64,000 nucleotides of DNA from Dromiciops gliroides (taxonomy: Eukaryota > Chordata > Mammalia > Microbiotheria > Microbiotheriidae), in the NCBI RefSeq assembly GCF_019393635.1, contig NC_057861.1, forward strand, positions 359,582,953 to 359,646,952, read 5' to 3'. Within the stretch, counting starts at the first letter, position 1. Each line of letters opens with the position of its first letter. Under the pieces are notes generated by a model, which was not told the origin of the DNA, ran no database searches, and worked only from the letters and a program-made list of their open reading frames with translations. The position numbers were made by a program, and so were the translations under genes. Shown here piece after piece: positions 45,200 through 56,945 of this stretch.

Positions 45200-45825
45200 C
45201 CAGGATACAAGTCCATGAGAGGTAACTAAACTTTGAAAAAGTTGTGGTATATGATTGTGATGGAATACTACTGTGCTATGAGAAATGATGAACTCAATGA
45301 TTTTAGAAAAAACATGGAAAGACTTGAATGAAATAATGAAGAGCAAAATGAGCAGCACCAAGAGAACATTGTGCACAGTAACAACAATATTGTTTTGAGA
45401 ACAACTTTGAGCAATGAAGTTATTTTGTCTATTATAAATTCCCAAATTAACTATAAAGGACATATGAAGAAGGTATCTGCATCCAGAGAAAGAACTGATA
45501 AATAGAAATACGTATACAATAATTTTACATATATATGTACCTATTATATATAAACACCTATTTATATGTTTGTATATGTATATATACATATACATACATA
45601 TGTACACACCTATTTGTGTCTAATGGTAGACATCTTGGTGGAGAGAAAAAAAGAAAAAAATACGTGATAATTTTGTTGTATATTTGAAAGGAATAACAAG
45701 TTGTGCATAGTAGATTTGCAGTTTCATGTACAATCATCTTTTTTATTGTATTATGTTATGGAAATGTATGTTTTATTCCATAAATTAAAGATAAAATTTT
45801 CAAAAGGGGAAAAAAAGAAAACTTA
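45200..45825 (+). mobile_element. LINE-1 3' end, sense
   Basis: 'tttgaaaaagttgtggtata', 'gatggaatactactgtgcta', 'gaaagacttgaatgaaat', 'agagcaaaatgagcagcacc', 'gaacattgtgcacagtaac' and 'atccagagaaagaactgat' are the ORF2 C-terminus and 3'UTR in sense orientation, ending in an AATTAAAGATAAA-like signal and A-rich tail. An AT/tatg microsatellite lies at 45,525-45,605. The 140-codon minus-strand frame at 45,185-45,607 is antisense to this element and not a gene. Confidence 0.88.
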
Positions 45826-46014
45826 TAGAACTATAGAGCCTAGTTATCTCCTAGTGTCCTCCAGTTAGGGACAGCATGTCCTGATAGGATTGAGGAAAGA
45901 GAGCTTATAAAGGCATTTTCATTTCATAAGGGAAGAAAGAAAAAATAGAATGGTAAATATTGGTATGACTGACTCTAAGAAGAGAATCTGGCTCTAATCC
46001 ATCCATTGTAGCAA

Positions 46015-49000
46015 TTTTTTTCAATATTTTATTATTTTCCAGTTACATATAAGGATAGTTTTCAACATTAGTCTTCATAGGATTTTTAGTTCCAAATTCC
46101 TCTCCCACCCTCCCTTCCCTCCCTCTTCCCCAAGAGGTTATATATGTGCAATCACATTAAACATATTTCTGCATTAGTCATATTTTGAAAGAATAATCAG
46201 AGCACAAGGGAAAATTTCAGAAAAGAAGGGAAAAAAAACAGTCCCGAAGTAGAAACAGTATGGTTCAATCTGCATTCATAAACCACAGTTTGTTTTTTTT
46301 TTTCTGTATTTGAGAACATTTTCTATTATGAAGTTCTTTGAAATTGTTTTGGACCATCGCATTGCTAAAAAGAGCCAAGTCTATCACCATTGTTCATCAC
46401 ACAATGTTGCTGTTACTGTATACAATGTTCTCTAGGTTCTGCTCCTGTCAGTCAGCATTAGTTCATGTAAGTAAGTTCTTCCAGGTTTCTCTGAACTCCT
46501 ACTCATCATTACTTTTCATGTTAATTTTTTAAAACTTTGTGTTCTAAATTTTCTTCTTCCCTCCCTCATCCCTCCCTATGAAATCCAGCAATTCAATATA
46601 TCATACATATGCAGTTGTGCAAAACATCTTCTCATTAGTCAGGCTATGAAAGAAAATAGACAAAATACCTTTAGAAAGAAGAGCTAACAAATAAAATTAT
46701 ACTTCAGTCTGTAATCAGATACCATCAGTTTGATCTCTGTTGATGGTTTTCATTTTTCATACATCCTTCTGATAGCATCCTGCTCATTATTTCTTTCACA
46801 GTTACTATTGTTAACTGTATTATCCTCCATCTCATTTCCTCCCCTTGATATTTACTCTATTTTCTATCTTCCTTCACCGTATCCCTCCTAGAAAGTGTTA
46901 TGCTTTTTACTGCCGCATCCCTCAATCTGCCCTTCTTTCCATTGCCTCTCCCTCCCCCCATCCTCTTCCCCTCCCACTTTCCCACAGGGCAAGATATATT
47001 ACTATGTCCTCTTGAATGTGTATGTTATTCCCTCTTTGAGACAATTCTGATGAGAGTAAGGCTCACTCACTCCCCCACCCCTTCCCCATCTTCCCCTCTA
47101 TTCCATAAGCTTTTTATTGTTTATTTTATGTGAACTACTTTACCACCTTCCACCTCTCCCTTTCCATTTCTTCCAGTGCATTCCTCTTACCCCTTTACTT
47201 TATTTTGAAGATGTAATCGGGTCAGCTAGGTAACACAGTGGACAAAGCACCAGCCCTGGATTCAGGAGGCCGCGAGCTCACATCTGGCCCCAGACATAAG
47301 CCACCCCACACTGCCTGCCCCCCCCAAAACAAGGAAAAACAAAAAACAAATGCTTTACAGATATCATCCCTTCATATTCAATTCACACCTATGCCCTCTA
47401 AGTACATTACTTTCAGCTGCCCCAATATTGAGAAAGATCTTATGAGTTAGAAGTATTATCATCCCATGTAAGAATGTAAACAGTTTAATTTTTTAATATC
47501 TCTCATGATTTCTTTTTTTCTGTTTACCTTTTTATGTTCCTCTAGGGTCTTGCAATTGAAAGTTAAATTTTCTATTCAGTTCAAGTCTTTTCCTCATGAA
47601 TGCCTGAATGTCCTCTTTTTTCATTGAAGTCCCATTTTTTATCCTGAAAAATTATACACAGTTTTACTGGATAGGTAATTTTTGGCTGTAGTCCCAGTTC
47701 CTTTGCCCTCCAGAATATGATATTCCATGCCCTCTGGTCCTTTAATGTAGAAGCTACTAGATCTTGTGTTATCCTGACTGTGATTCCACAGTATTTGAAT
47801 TCCTTTTTTTCTAGCTGCTTGCAATATTTTCTCCTTGACCTGGGATCTCTGGAATTTGGCTATGATATTCCTTGAAGTTTTCCTTTTGGGATTTCTTTCA
47901 GGAGGTGATCAGTGGATTCATTCAATGTCTATTTAACCTTCTGCTTCTAGAATATCAGGGCAATTTTCTGTGATAATTTCTTGGAAGATGATGTCTAAGC
48001 TCTGTTTTTGATCATGGCTTTCAGGTAGTCCAATGATTTTCAATTTATCTCTCCTGGATCTATTTTCTAGGTCAGCTGTCTTTCCAAGGAGATATTTCAT
48101 ATCACGCTCTATTTTTTTTATTCAATTGGATTTGCTTTATTGTGTCTTGGTTTTTCATAAAGTCACTAGCTTCCATTTGTTCAATCCTAATTCTTAGTCA
48201 ATTATTTTATTCAGAGAGCTTTTATATCTCCTTTCTCATTTGATTTTTCAAGGTGTTGACCTTTTTTCTCACAACTCTCCTGAATTGCTCTCATTTCTCT
48301 TTCCTTTCTTTCCTCCATCTCTCTGTCTTCCTTCTATCTTTCCTACGTTTTCTTCAAAGTCCCTTTTGAGTGCTTCCATGTCCTAAAACCAATTCATATT
48401 TTTTCTTGGAAGCTTTGGATGTTGGAACTTTGACTTTGTTATTCTCTTCTTCTGAGGGTGTATTCTGGTCTATCCCTCCCCCAAAGAAGCTGTCTATTGT
48501 CCACTGTTTTTGGCTACTCATCTCAGCCTGGAAGCAGATGTCTGATTGAAATCTGATTTGATATGGTTGGAAGCTTGGTGTGCCTGTGCTCCTCCCCCAA
48601 TGGGCTGCCACCACTCAATTTGGCCCACTGGTTCAGAACCAGTGAGCTTTGCCCCAACTCCAGCAGAGACTGCAGCCAGTTCACCCTGGCCAACTGCCAA
48701 ACCCATCACCATTCCATGAGCTAAGCCTCAGAAGAGGCCTCTGGTGCTCAAGACTCCAAAGCACTGGAAGCACTGTCTGTTCTTGGTTGGGTCAGGATTG
48801 CACACTGAGCTCCTCTCTCAGCCTGATCTGCAGGTGATCCCAGTTGCCACCTTTGGCTGGAAAATAGTTCTCACTCTGTTCTTATGTGCATTAGGCTGCT
48901 CTGTTTTTGTTTTTGTTTTTTTCCATGGCATTATTTGGGAGTGAGTGGATGGGTTTATTTGGAGCTTGTGGTAGTCACAGTCTCTCCTTCATCATCTTGG

Positions 49001-49015
49001 CTCTGCCCTCCATCA
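46015..49015 (-). mobile_element. LINE-1 with both ends, ORF2 mostly missing
   Basis: Plus strand: 3'UTR 46,015-46,330 ('gttttcaacattagtcttca'), a short ORF2 tail to about 46,520, then a second 3'UTR-like stretch (46,540-46,830), the pyrimidine-rich inter-ORF spacer (about 46,830-47,510, SINE at 47,221), ORF1 and 5'UTR (about 48,480-49,015). ORF1 C-terminal domain is the minus-strand frame 47,639-47,824 (begins MQAARKKGIQILWNHSQDNT). The 5' end reads 'ctccttcatcatcttggctc'. The similar copy at 29,820 has the same end order. Confidence 0.85.
47221..47333 (+). repeat. tRNA-CORE SINE, core deleted
   Basis: Head 'gtcagctaggtaacacagtg', 'ctggattcaggaggccgcga', then a collapsed core 'cccagacataagccacccc' and a C-run/A-rich tail. 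The CORE motif is gone. Confidence 0.82.
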
Positions 49016-49019
49016 TACT

Positions 49020-49350
49020 GATTTTAAAAAGGCAGAGATATATTAAGTGCCTACTATTTGCCAAGCACTTTACTATGAGTATGAGGCATACAGAGACAAA
49101 AATAAAATTGTCTTTACTCTCAAGGAGTTTACACTATAAGAGGTGACAATATTTATATTGTTATCAATTGGATCTAAAATTAATCCAAGGTAGTTTTGTG
49201 AGGAGCTACGGGGCTCAGGAAAGGTTATCCATACTGATGGTGACATTTGACCTAAGTCCTGAAGGACAAAAAGTAGTTCTAAAAATGAGGTGAGGAGGGA
49301 TGGCATTTCAGGAACAGAGAACAGATATTGCAAAGACCTACAGGTAGAAC
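49020..49350 (-). repeat. L2 LINE fragment, long
   Basis: One of the longest L2 pieces here: 'attaagtgcctactatttgc', 'tctcaaggagtttacactat', 'ggtgacatttgacctaagtc', 'ctgaaggacaaaaagtag', 'ggcatttcaggaacagagaa' and 'attgcaaagacctacagg', all in L2 antisense order. Confidence 0.68.
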
Positions 49351-50615
49351 ATCAGTGAGTTCCTAAATATACTCAGTGAAGTATTATTTCAAATTCATAA
49401 TTTTGTCATTGCTACTAAACGCTACTTGCTATGCCTAAAAAACCTTTAAGGGAGTACATAAAATTAGCATACAGTTCCTTTCCTTGAAACAGTAATACAT
49501 AGAGTTAGCATTCCCTTAGGTGGTGTCTATTTTTTCTTGGCATGACTGGGGCTGCCTACACATTCCTGTTTTTGTCAACCAGCATGGGACAACTTCCAAA
49601 AGTAGACAAGCTCCAATTCACATGATGCTTACTCTCTATATACAGTTTCTGGAAAGAAAAATCCCCCGTAATCTTTACTTTTAAAAAGTCCAAATCCAGT
49701 TACCCCAGGAGGCAACTAGGCAATCACCTGACTGCTGTCATTCATCTGCCAGTATCCAGAATAACTTCTATAGCCTTTCAGAATAACCTATCTTTGTATC
49801 AGACCCAAGAATAAATCTGACCCTTTCATACTTGAGAACTCCTGGATTATAGTACCCCAGGAGTAAGAGCGAGAAAAGACATTATCTAGTCCAGTAACTT
49901 CATTTAACAATTTCGGAAACTGAGGCCCAGACTAATAAAGAAGCAGGAATGAGATTTACAGGTTATATGACTCTAAATTTGTTCTCTTTTTAGGGCATCA
50001 TATTGCCTCTTGGGTTTTAAATAGGTGTGTAGAAGTAATATTCTATATGCTCTGCCTGAACCACCCTAATGTCTGCAAAATAAATAAATAAATAAAGCAA
50101 TCCTTTGTTGGCTTTATTTCCATTTGTCAACAAATTCTGTTCTGCCAACTCAGCAAGCTCAATTTCATTGCTAGAACTATGGCTGGGTTTCTAATATGCA
50201 TTATTCCCTTTGCTTAAATTTCTAGCAACAATAACAAGGAAAAAGGACAAAGGAGCAAGGAATTGGCAATGATATGAAATCCACCCAGGGATTAAATCTG
50301 AGTAGTACTGGGAAAGGAGGCCCTAACAGAATAACTAAGACGTGTTTTCACAAGGAGATATACACTGTTTTCAGATTCTTTTAGCTGTTTAGTGCTTTTC
50401 AAGATCATATTTTAGCTTCTGCCACTAAAATATGGCATAAAATTGATAAAAAATCTCTCTAAACAACTAATATATTAAATCTCTTGTAAGAACCAACCCC
50501 AAAGAAAAGAAGGTATAAAATGGATTAGTAGATTTTTACCTTGTCATATTCAGTGACATATAGACTATGGAGTAGGGAGCCTTATTATCTAATAATTGAA
50601 TTCAAATGAACAAAT
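49351..50615. other. Mostly unassigned DNA
   Basis: A CORE-SINE-like remnant at about 49,850-50,010 ('aatttcggaaactgaggccc'). Otherwise no gene or named repeat. Confidence 0.45.
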
Positions 50616-50629
50616 ATTTATGAAGCCCT

Positions 50630-50940
50630 ATGGCAGCCAGCTGGCACAGTGGATAGAGCACTGGTCCTGAAATTAGGAGGACCTGAGTTCAAATCTCAGC
50701 TCAGACACTTAGTAGTTGTATGAATTTGGGCAAGTCACTTAACCCCAGTTACCTTTAACATCTAAGACCATCTCCAGTCATCCTGATGTATGTCTTGGCA
50801 CTGGATCCAGATGGCTCTGGAGGAGAGAGTGAGGTTGGTGACCTTGTATAGTCTTGCCTCACTTAAATCCAATTCTCCGCAAGTCATGACATCACCACGA
50901 TGTCATGGTCCTCTTCGGGAACAAATGACAAATAACAACA
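50630..50940 (+). repeat. Long composite SINE with RTE-like tail
   Basis: tRNA-CORE head ('gccagctggcacagtggata', 'gggcaagtcacttaacccca') fused to an extra tail of about 180 bp ('ccatctccagtcatcctgat', 'ggatccagatggctctggag', 'gatgtcatggtcctcttcgg') ending in aacaaca repeats instead of poly(A). Perfect TSD atttatgaagccct at 50,616-50,629 and 50,941-50,954. The ending suggests mobilisation by an RTE-type LINE, an inference. Confidence 0.9.
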
Positions 50941-51103
50941 ATTTATGAAGCCCTTATTGGGTACTATGGATGCACCCTATTGGGTGTCAAGCTGCCTTTG
51001 TATTTCAGTCTGGACCCTAAAAGCAGTTTGTTGTCATTTCCCCACTCACTCTGCCCTTTTTAGAAAACCAGGACATCTCCTTCTGAGGTCATTTTCTGTA
51101 TTT

Positions 51104-51108
<5 letters not shown>

Positions 51109-51172
<64 letters not shown>
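51109..51172. repeat. (GT)18(AT)14 compound microsatellite
   Basis: Perfect gt units to 51,144, then perfect at units. It encodes the CVCVCV/YIYIYI stretch of the 99-codon frame at 50,945-51,244, which is not a gene. Confidence 0.97.
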
Positions 51173-51174
<2 letters not shown>

Positions 51175-52355
51175 ATCTATCTCATCCAGTCTCTTTCCCT
51201 TAATTTTTCTGCTATCAATCAAATGTCTACCAAAGACTTATTAATAAAAATGTAATTATAAAAGCAAAAGAGGAATGAAATGTCATTAATAGGCTCCTAT
51301 GTCAGAAAGTACAGACATCTCAGTACTTCTTTTCCCTATTTCTCATCTCCCCACATAGTTTCCTGGTCCTTGCCTCAGTGTGACAAACAAACTTTTCAGG
51401 TGTTTCATATAAATAAATCTCCAACTCCCTCTGCTGCAGCAAGTGGGAGGTGCCTGAGCTACACAAAGTCTATATTAGTTAAGCACTAGAATTCTCACTT
51501 GTCACTCTAATGGCTGCAGAACTTCAAATACATTCATGGAGCCTTCATCAATCTTGCTGAATGGGACCTTCCTAATGCTGCTCTTAATGCCTGCTGGCCC
51601 CTTTATGAATGGAGCAGCAATCTTCATTAAGTGGAGAGGCAAAGATTCTTCCTTGGGTGCTGAGACAGGCTAAGACATAACTCAGCTCCATGCTGCTTGC
51701 TCAGGTACAGGAGAAGCTTCTTAAGCTCCCTTCAGCTTCTAAACTTATGATCCCACAGTAAAAAGGGGCTATTCACTAAATGCAGGAGGAAACATTATGC
51801 TCTTTGAAATGAATTCCCTGTTCTATCTTGCTTTCATTTTGAAAGTCCACATGTCCAGTGATTTTTATGCACCTTATGTTGTCCCCTGGGAAGATTCAAA
51901 ACTGATATATACATGGCTCCAAAAGCCTTCTGGAAATTTAGACCATATCCAGAAGTAGGAAAGATGCTGTACTAGATGTTAAGGAGAAAAAGATGAAAAA
52001 TTATTTTGTATCTACCTTCAAGGAGTTCACAATCTGATGGGGGAAGTGACACCTGAGTTGACTTTAAATGAAGAGAGGGATTTTATCAGGTAAAGATAAG
52101 GAGAAAACAAATTCCAGATGTTAGGTATTTTTCTTTTAAGATATTGTCCTTTTTCTTTTTCATTTTTTTATATTGTTCTTTTTCTGTGGAATAGTTTAGT
52201 TCTGAAAAGGGTGAAAAGTACTTTGGTATAAAGGAAGAGAGCTAAATCAGTTGAAAAAGGATATAAGATATTATGCTGGCAAAGATGAACAACTCCAAAG
52301 AGTAGGAATCAGTTCCATAAATCTGCTAAAATATGTGTAAATATTTGATGGCTTA
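51175..52355. other. Mostly unassigned DNA
   Basis: An L2-like piece at about 51,955-52,090 ('ttcaaggagttcacaatctg'). No gene seen. Confidence 0.45.
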
Positions 52356-52400
52356 AAATAGTGTGAAAGTCAAATAAAAACAGGGACCTACATATTGACT

Positions 52401-52948
52401 TGTGAGATTAAAATTGGATATTAGATCATAAATCTCCCCTACTTAACCTTTCCCTTAATTTATCTCCCAGACTAGTAAATGGAAGAAGCTTCTGGTTTTC
52501 TAGATAGAGCTTTTATTGTATGGTAGTCACAAGGTGATGTTGATTAGAAGGATAGGAAAGTAGAAATACAATACAAATCGTCTTAAGTCTAGGCTTAGTC
52601 TGTATTCCGTATAAAACTCACCAAAAGCCGAAGGCCACCTTTGGGGCGAGAGACCGAGTCGAGCGCATGCTGTTAACTGAGAGCCGGGCCGAGTCAAACT
52701 CCAGTCCGCGTCTGTCTGTGCAGCGCAGCCAGGAGACTAGCGGAGCAGGAAAAAGGCCCCACTTCTGTTCTCTCCTTGCCTTTTAAGCTCGCACCCAGGA
52801 AATCGAGTGCTCAGCAGGCAATCTGGCGTGCGTCGCAGGTGGACTGGTGTGCGTAGCTCATGCTGTTGGTCTCCTCGCCAAAAGGGTGGTCCTAAAAAAA
52901 ACTGGCGTCTCTCCATTATCTAACCAACTGTTAAAACTTTTTACCACA
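52401..52948 (-). mobile_element. Solo LTR, 548 bp, CpG-rich
   Basis: Termini TGTGAG (plus, left) and ACCACA (right), flanked by a perfect 4-bp TSD, GACT, at 52,397-52,400 and 52,949-52,952. The MITE it entered continues on both sides, which fixes the borders independently. On the minus strand a TATA-like 'cttaaaagg' (about 52,780) precedes a GC-rich leader, and 'caataaaagctc' (52,509-52,520) gives AATAAA. About 20 CpGs lie in 52,600-52,930, far above the rest of the window. No internal sequence adjoins. The family is unknown to me. Confidence 0.87.
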
Positions 52949-53027
52949 GACTTAATTACAATATTACAATGTAATATTATCTATCTTTTATTGGATTGTT
53001 ATTTATTTGTTTCTCAACTACATTTTA

Positions 53028-53187
53028 TTGTTGTTGTTTGTTTGTTTTTTTCAGGGCAATGAGGGTTAAGTGACTTGCCCAGGGTCACACAGCTAGTGAG
53101 TGTCAAGTGTTTGAGGCCGGATTTGAACTCAAGTCCTCCTGAATTCAGGGCCAGTGCTTTATCCACTTCACCACCTAGCCGCCCCCT
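53028..53187 (-). repeat. tRNA-CORE SINE, subfamily A
   Basis: Reverse complement; TSD ctcaactacatttta (53,013-53,027) and ctcaattacatttta (53,188-53,202). Nested in the MITE. Confidence 0.95.
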
Positions 53188-53269
53188 CTCAATTACATTT
53201 TAATCTGGTTCTGACTACACTTGGAAGTATTGCAGGCTATGGGCTCCATGTTTGATATGTCTGATTTAA

Positions 53270-54178
53270 AGGATACACAAAAAGAACTTCTACTTATTAA
53301 AATGTGGAAAATAATATAAGGACAAAGAAACAGTTTCAGGAACAAAAAGAGAAATGGAGGATCATGGTGGGAGCGAGCTTAAACACACTGAGGTCACTGA
53401 GAGTAATGATGCCCCTATTTAAGTCATCAAAAAATATAGGAGGTATCAGGCTGAGGCTAAAGAGACTGAAGAACTTGGCAGAAAACTCAACAGGAGAAGA
53501 AAAGCAGTTTTGTTGGAGCTGTTTAAAGAGACTTCATCAGGCTCAATCATTTGATGGAAAGCTTTAGTTATGGTGATTCCAAACTAGTAGGATTGAGGCT
53601 CAAACTAATCATATAAGACTTTCAGTTCCAGATATTGGTTTTCAGCCTCCCCTACAGATGAATACAGCTTAAACCGTTTTTTCCTTCGTCCTCTGGGCCC
53701 CTATTGATAAGGAAAAGCAGAAAAGAGGAAAGATTGGTTTTGTAGTTGTTCTATAAGGAAGGAGAAATGCTGAGATTTAATTAGATAATGGAGTAAGTAC
53801 CCTGGTCAATAAAGAGTTGGTTAGTCTGGTTTGCCTAAATTTTTACATCACATCTGATGGATAACATATTCTAGAAATCTGCTAAGAGTTGAAAGAAAAT
53901 GTATTGGTTTTGGGAACATATTCCCCCATACCTCATAATGACCTTTCTGTCCCACACCCCAACACACACTCCTGCTTCATTTTTTTTTTCACTTTTGAAA
54001 TTTAGGTCAACATTTGCCTATAAAGTCTTCTGACACCTTTTCTGTTTTCCATAATTTCTAAATAAAATGTGATTCTATAATTGTATATGCAACTTATTTT
54101 AAATCCTCTTATGCAATTTGTCTTACCTTAGAGATTTGAACTTATATAAAGTGGCTAAGTGATCTTTACTATCTTGAA
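53270..54178. other. Unassigned DNA
   Basis: The 87-codon frame at 53,304-53,567 has no recognised family and no promoter or splice context; not called as a gene. Confidence 0.4.
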
Positions 54179-54192
54179 CTCCAATTCTTCCT

Positions 54193-54397
54193 TAAAATAT
54201 TACTTTTTTTGTTTGTAGCAGAAAGGACTCTTGTTTTTGTTTGTTTGTTTCGTTTTGTTTTGCGGGGGGCAATGAGGGTTAAGTGACTTGCCCAGGGTCA
54301 CACAGCTGGTAAGTGTCAAGTGTCTGAGGCCAGATTTGAACTCAGGTCCTCCTGAATCCAGGGCCGGTGCTTTATCCACCATGCCACCTAGCTGCCC
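54193..54397 (-). repeat. Tandem SINE pair, left copy (subfamily A)
   Basis: 'ggcaatgagggttaagtgac', CORE with 'cagctggtaagtg', 'ggtcctcctgaatccagggc'. Target sequence ctccaattct lies at 54,179, before it, and at 54,398, after it. The tail side carries about 50 extra bases, 'attactttttttgtttgtag' onward. Confidence 0.92.
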
Positions 54398-54413
54398 CTC
54401 CAATTCTCTCTTT

Positions 54414-54570
54414 CTCTCTCTTTTTTTTTTTTTTTAGTGAGGCAATTGGGGTTAAGTGACTTGCCCAGGGTCACACAGCTAGTAAGTGTTAAGTGTCTGA
54501 GGCCAGATTTGAACTCAGGTACTCCTGACTCCAGGGCCGGTGTTCTATCCACTGCGCCACCTAGCCGCCC
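54414..54570 (-). repeat. Tandem SINE pair, right copy (subfamily B)
   Basis: 'gaggcaattggggttaagtg', 'ggtactcctgactccagggc', 'gcgccacctagccgcccc'. Perfect 16-bp TSD ctccaattctctcttt at 54,398-54,413 and 54,571-54,586. Confidence 0.95.
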
Positions 54571-54589
54571 CTCCAATTCTCTCTTTATG

Positions 54590-56600
54590 TTACTTTATCC
54601 AGTCTGAAGATCATTGTTCCTTGCAGACAGTGGAGCTGAAAGGAAAATAGTCACTGAGTTGTGTCTGTCACTCATCTACATTATCTTATCTTTTCCAAAC
54701 AGTTCCTTGTTTTTCCTCTTTCTCCTAACATAGCTAATAATGGCTGTTTAGCATTTTTCATTTTCTTTTTTGGCCTTAGCTCAGTCTGGGCTTTAGTCCC
54801 CTAACATTAGTACAGTTCACAATTCATGAAATACTCATATTATTTGAATTCACAGGTTATTTTTCCGCTGTGTTGGAACTAATGACCATATTTTACACAA
54901 TCCTAACTTTGAATAGTATACATTTGAATACATATGACAACTTCACTGAATTCCTTAGTCATACTAATTAGGACCTAGCTGCAAAACATACATGTAATAA
55001 TTATTACTAATAATTCTATACCATATATTATATAATGATATATAATATATTATTATTAATAATAAATATATGTAATAATAATTTAAGTTGTATTACAAGT
55101 TCAAGAATTAAGGTTTTCTAATTCTGACACCCAGTGACTCTTAAGCTTGTTGAGTAAAGTGGCCAATAGTGCCTTTAAAATACATACAGCGGATACATTT
55201 ATTTATCATTTAGGAACCAACTTATTGTGTTTAGTTTTGAATTTTGGTGGGAGAATGTGTGTGGATTTGTGGCTGAATCCACAAGGCCAATGGATTTCCC
55301 TCCTGACAACAAACTGAAGTTGGACTGGGTAACAAATTTACTCTTTGGAGAAAAACTCATTGTTCATGGCAAATGTACAGACTTCAACAGGATACCAATG
55401 CTTTAGAAGAAGAAATTTGTCAAAATCACCCCATGCTCCAAAATGTGTAATATAACACATGTGGCTGAGTTCTTTTTTAGAGGATACTTAGCTTACCCAG
55501 ACTCACCATAGAAACAAGACTTATTTTGAAAACTTCTCTGGTTGGAGACTATTTGTTAAACTGAGACTCATCGATGTGGGTAATGTATAGGAAAAAAGAG
55601 TAGTTAAGCTCACATAATTTGTTGTCAAAGGGATTTTAAATTTATGCTCACTGGGTGCTTATTTCAAACATGGCTGTCGGTGGTACCGTTTTTGACTTTG
55701 CCATGTAGCCAAATCCAATAACATCTTTAAAGGTCATCTGAAAAGGATTAGGATTGTGTCACTTATTTGGAGTCCATAATGAAATGTGTGTGCACATTGG
55801 CAGGCAAGTTAATAAGACACAGGGTTGGAGAAAAAGGAACAGATTGGAGGAAGAGAGAGAGAGAGATTTTGAAATATAGCCTAAAGTAGAAAGTCATGAG
55901 CTCAGAGGGAGAATGCTGGAGAAGTTAGTTGAATATGGGATTACTGGCTAGAGTCAGGAAATGAAACAGGTGTCTACAAGTTAAGAAATAGAAATGTAGC
56001 TATTGGACTAGATTGTTGACTGAGTACTGAGACAAAGAGGAGAAGGTGACTTACCAATAAAGACCAATTATACACATCAATGGAAAATGGAGAATAGACA
56101 TTATTTTGACTGAATGGTGTCTTTTTTTCTAATGCCAAGGGTGTATTTTAGGAATAATAACTAATGTGGGCACAAGGTCACTAATGTCTTCCATGTGCCA
56201 AGAACACCTCGAAGTTCTTACCCTCAAAATTCTTAGTTCTCCATTTCCTTAGTTTGTGGACACCTAGCCAAAGAGAGTACTGCAACTGGGAATTATAGTG
56301 GAAGTTTAATTAGCTAAAGAAAATAACAGCGGAAAAAATTTTCATGGAAGTGTGGTACAAAAGTTTGATGAAATAATGTAGGAGGATATCTCGATATGAT
56401 TCATTGAACACCAACTAACTCTAGATTATTCTAAGTAAATGTTTTCATATATATTTTGAGCTATGAGCTAGCTGCATTTGACAGGATTAAGTGTGAGTTT
56501 CACTCACTGCAAGAAAATCAGGTGGCCTTTGCATAGAAACCAAGCAAACCATTTGTTGTAGTTTGATCTCTGTTTAAATATTTGCTTGCTGAGAATACAG
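54590..56600. other. Unassigned DNA with AT-rich block
   Basis: About 2 kb without recognised repeats. A very AT-rich stretch (54,995-55,095) consists of taa/ata runs. Stretch 55,240-55,760 is less AT-rich, but neither strand shows a protein I recognise. Confidence 0.45.
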
Positions 56601-56604
56601 CCAC

Positions 56605-56945
56605 ATGGAACAGTGCAATGAGAGTTCGCAATAGATTCAGAGACCATGGGTTCAAATTCAGGTTCTGATACTTTTTTTTTTTAAATTTTAGCAGGGCAAT
56701 GGGGGTTAAGTGACTTGCCCAGGGTCACACAGCTAGTAAGTGTCTGAGGCCGGATTTGAACTCAGGTACTCCTGAATCCAGGGCCGGTGCTTTATCCACT
56801 GCGCCACCTAGCTGCCCGGTTCTGATACTTTTGATCTGTAGAAACCTAGGCTCATCATTGAAGATTTCTGGGCCTCAGTTTCTTCATTTTTGAAATGAGA
56901 GCAAATAAATGCCTTTCTTTCTTTAAGTCAATGATCCTATAATAA
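56605..56945 (+). repeat. MIR-type CORE-SINE split by a SINE
   Basis: Left part 'gaacagtgcaatgagagttc', 'atgggttcaaattcaggttc'; right part 'tgatctgtagaaacctaggc', 'cctcagtttcttcatttttg', 'aaatgagagcaaataaatg'. The young SINE at 56,676-56,817 sits between them. Confidence 0.75.
56676..56817 (-). repeat. tRNA-CORE SINE, subfamily C
   Basis: Reverse complement with a small core deletion ('agtaagtgtctgaggccgg'). Perfect 15-bp TSD ggttctgatactttt at 56,661-56,675 and 56,818-56,832. Confidence 0.95.

Larger units (their letters stand above)
52356..53263 (-). mobile_element. hAT-like MITE copy 2, host of an LTR and a SINE
   Basis: The outer pieces (52,356-52,400, 52,949-53,027 and 53,188-53,263) align in order with the reverse complement of the MITE at 40,349-40,538: 'tagtgtgaaagt', then 'gataatattacattgtaa' on the minus strand, 'attacattttaatctggttc' on the plus strand, and the end 'tttgatatgtctg'. 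The two insertions split it. Confidence 0.78.

Noticed and set aside
45185..45607. 140-codon minus-strand open frame
   Set aside because: It is antisense to a LINE-1 3' end and to an AT/tatg microsatellite; the low-complexity start (MYICMYMYIYIYK) shows this.
50945..51244. 99-codon frame with Cys-Val repeats
   Set aside because: The repeat is encoded by the (GT)n(AT)n microsatellite.
52401..52948. CpG-rich block as a host-gene promoter island
   Set aside because: Its borders coincide with LTR termini and a 4-bp target duplication inside a MITE, so it is an LTR; no host exon is adjacent.
53304..53567. 87-codon frame as a small gene
   Set aside because: No recognised domain, A-rich composition, no supporting context; chance frame is the simpler reading.
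54200..54576. Recurrent predicted peptide containing DKAPALDSGGPEFKSGLRHL in many frames
   Set aside because: It is the translation of the SINE body (and its antisense partner LGLSDLPRVTQLVSVKCL). It recurs wherever a SINE lies and is not a protein family.
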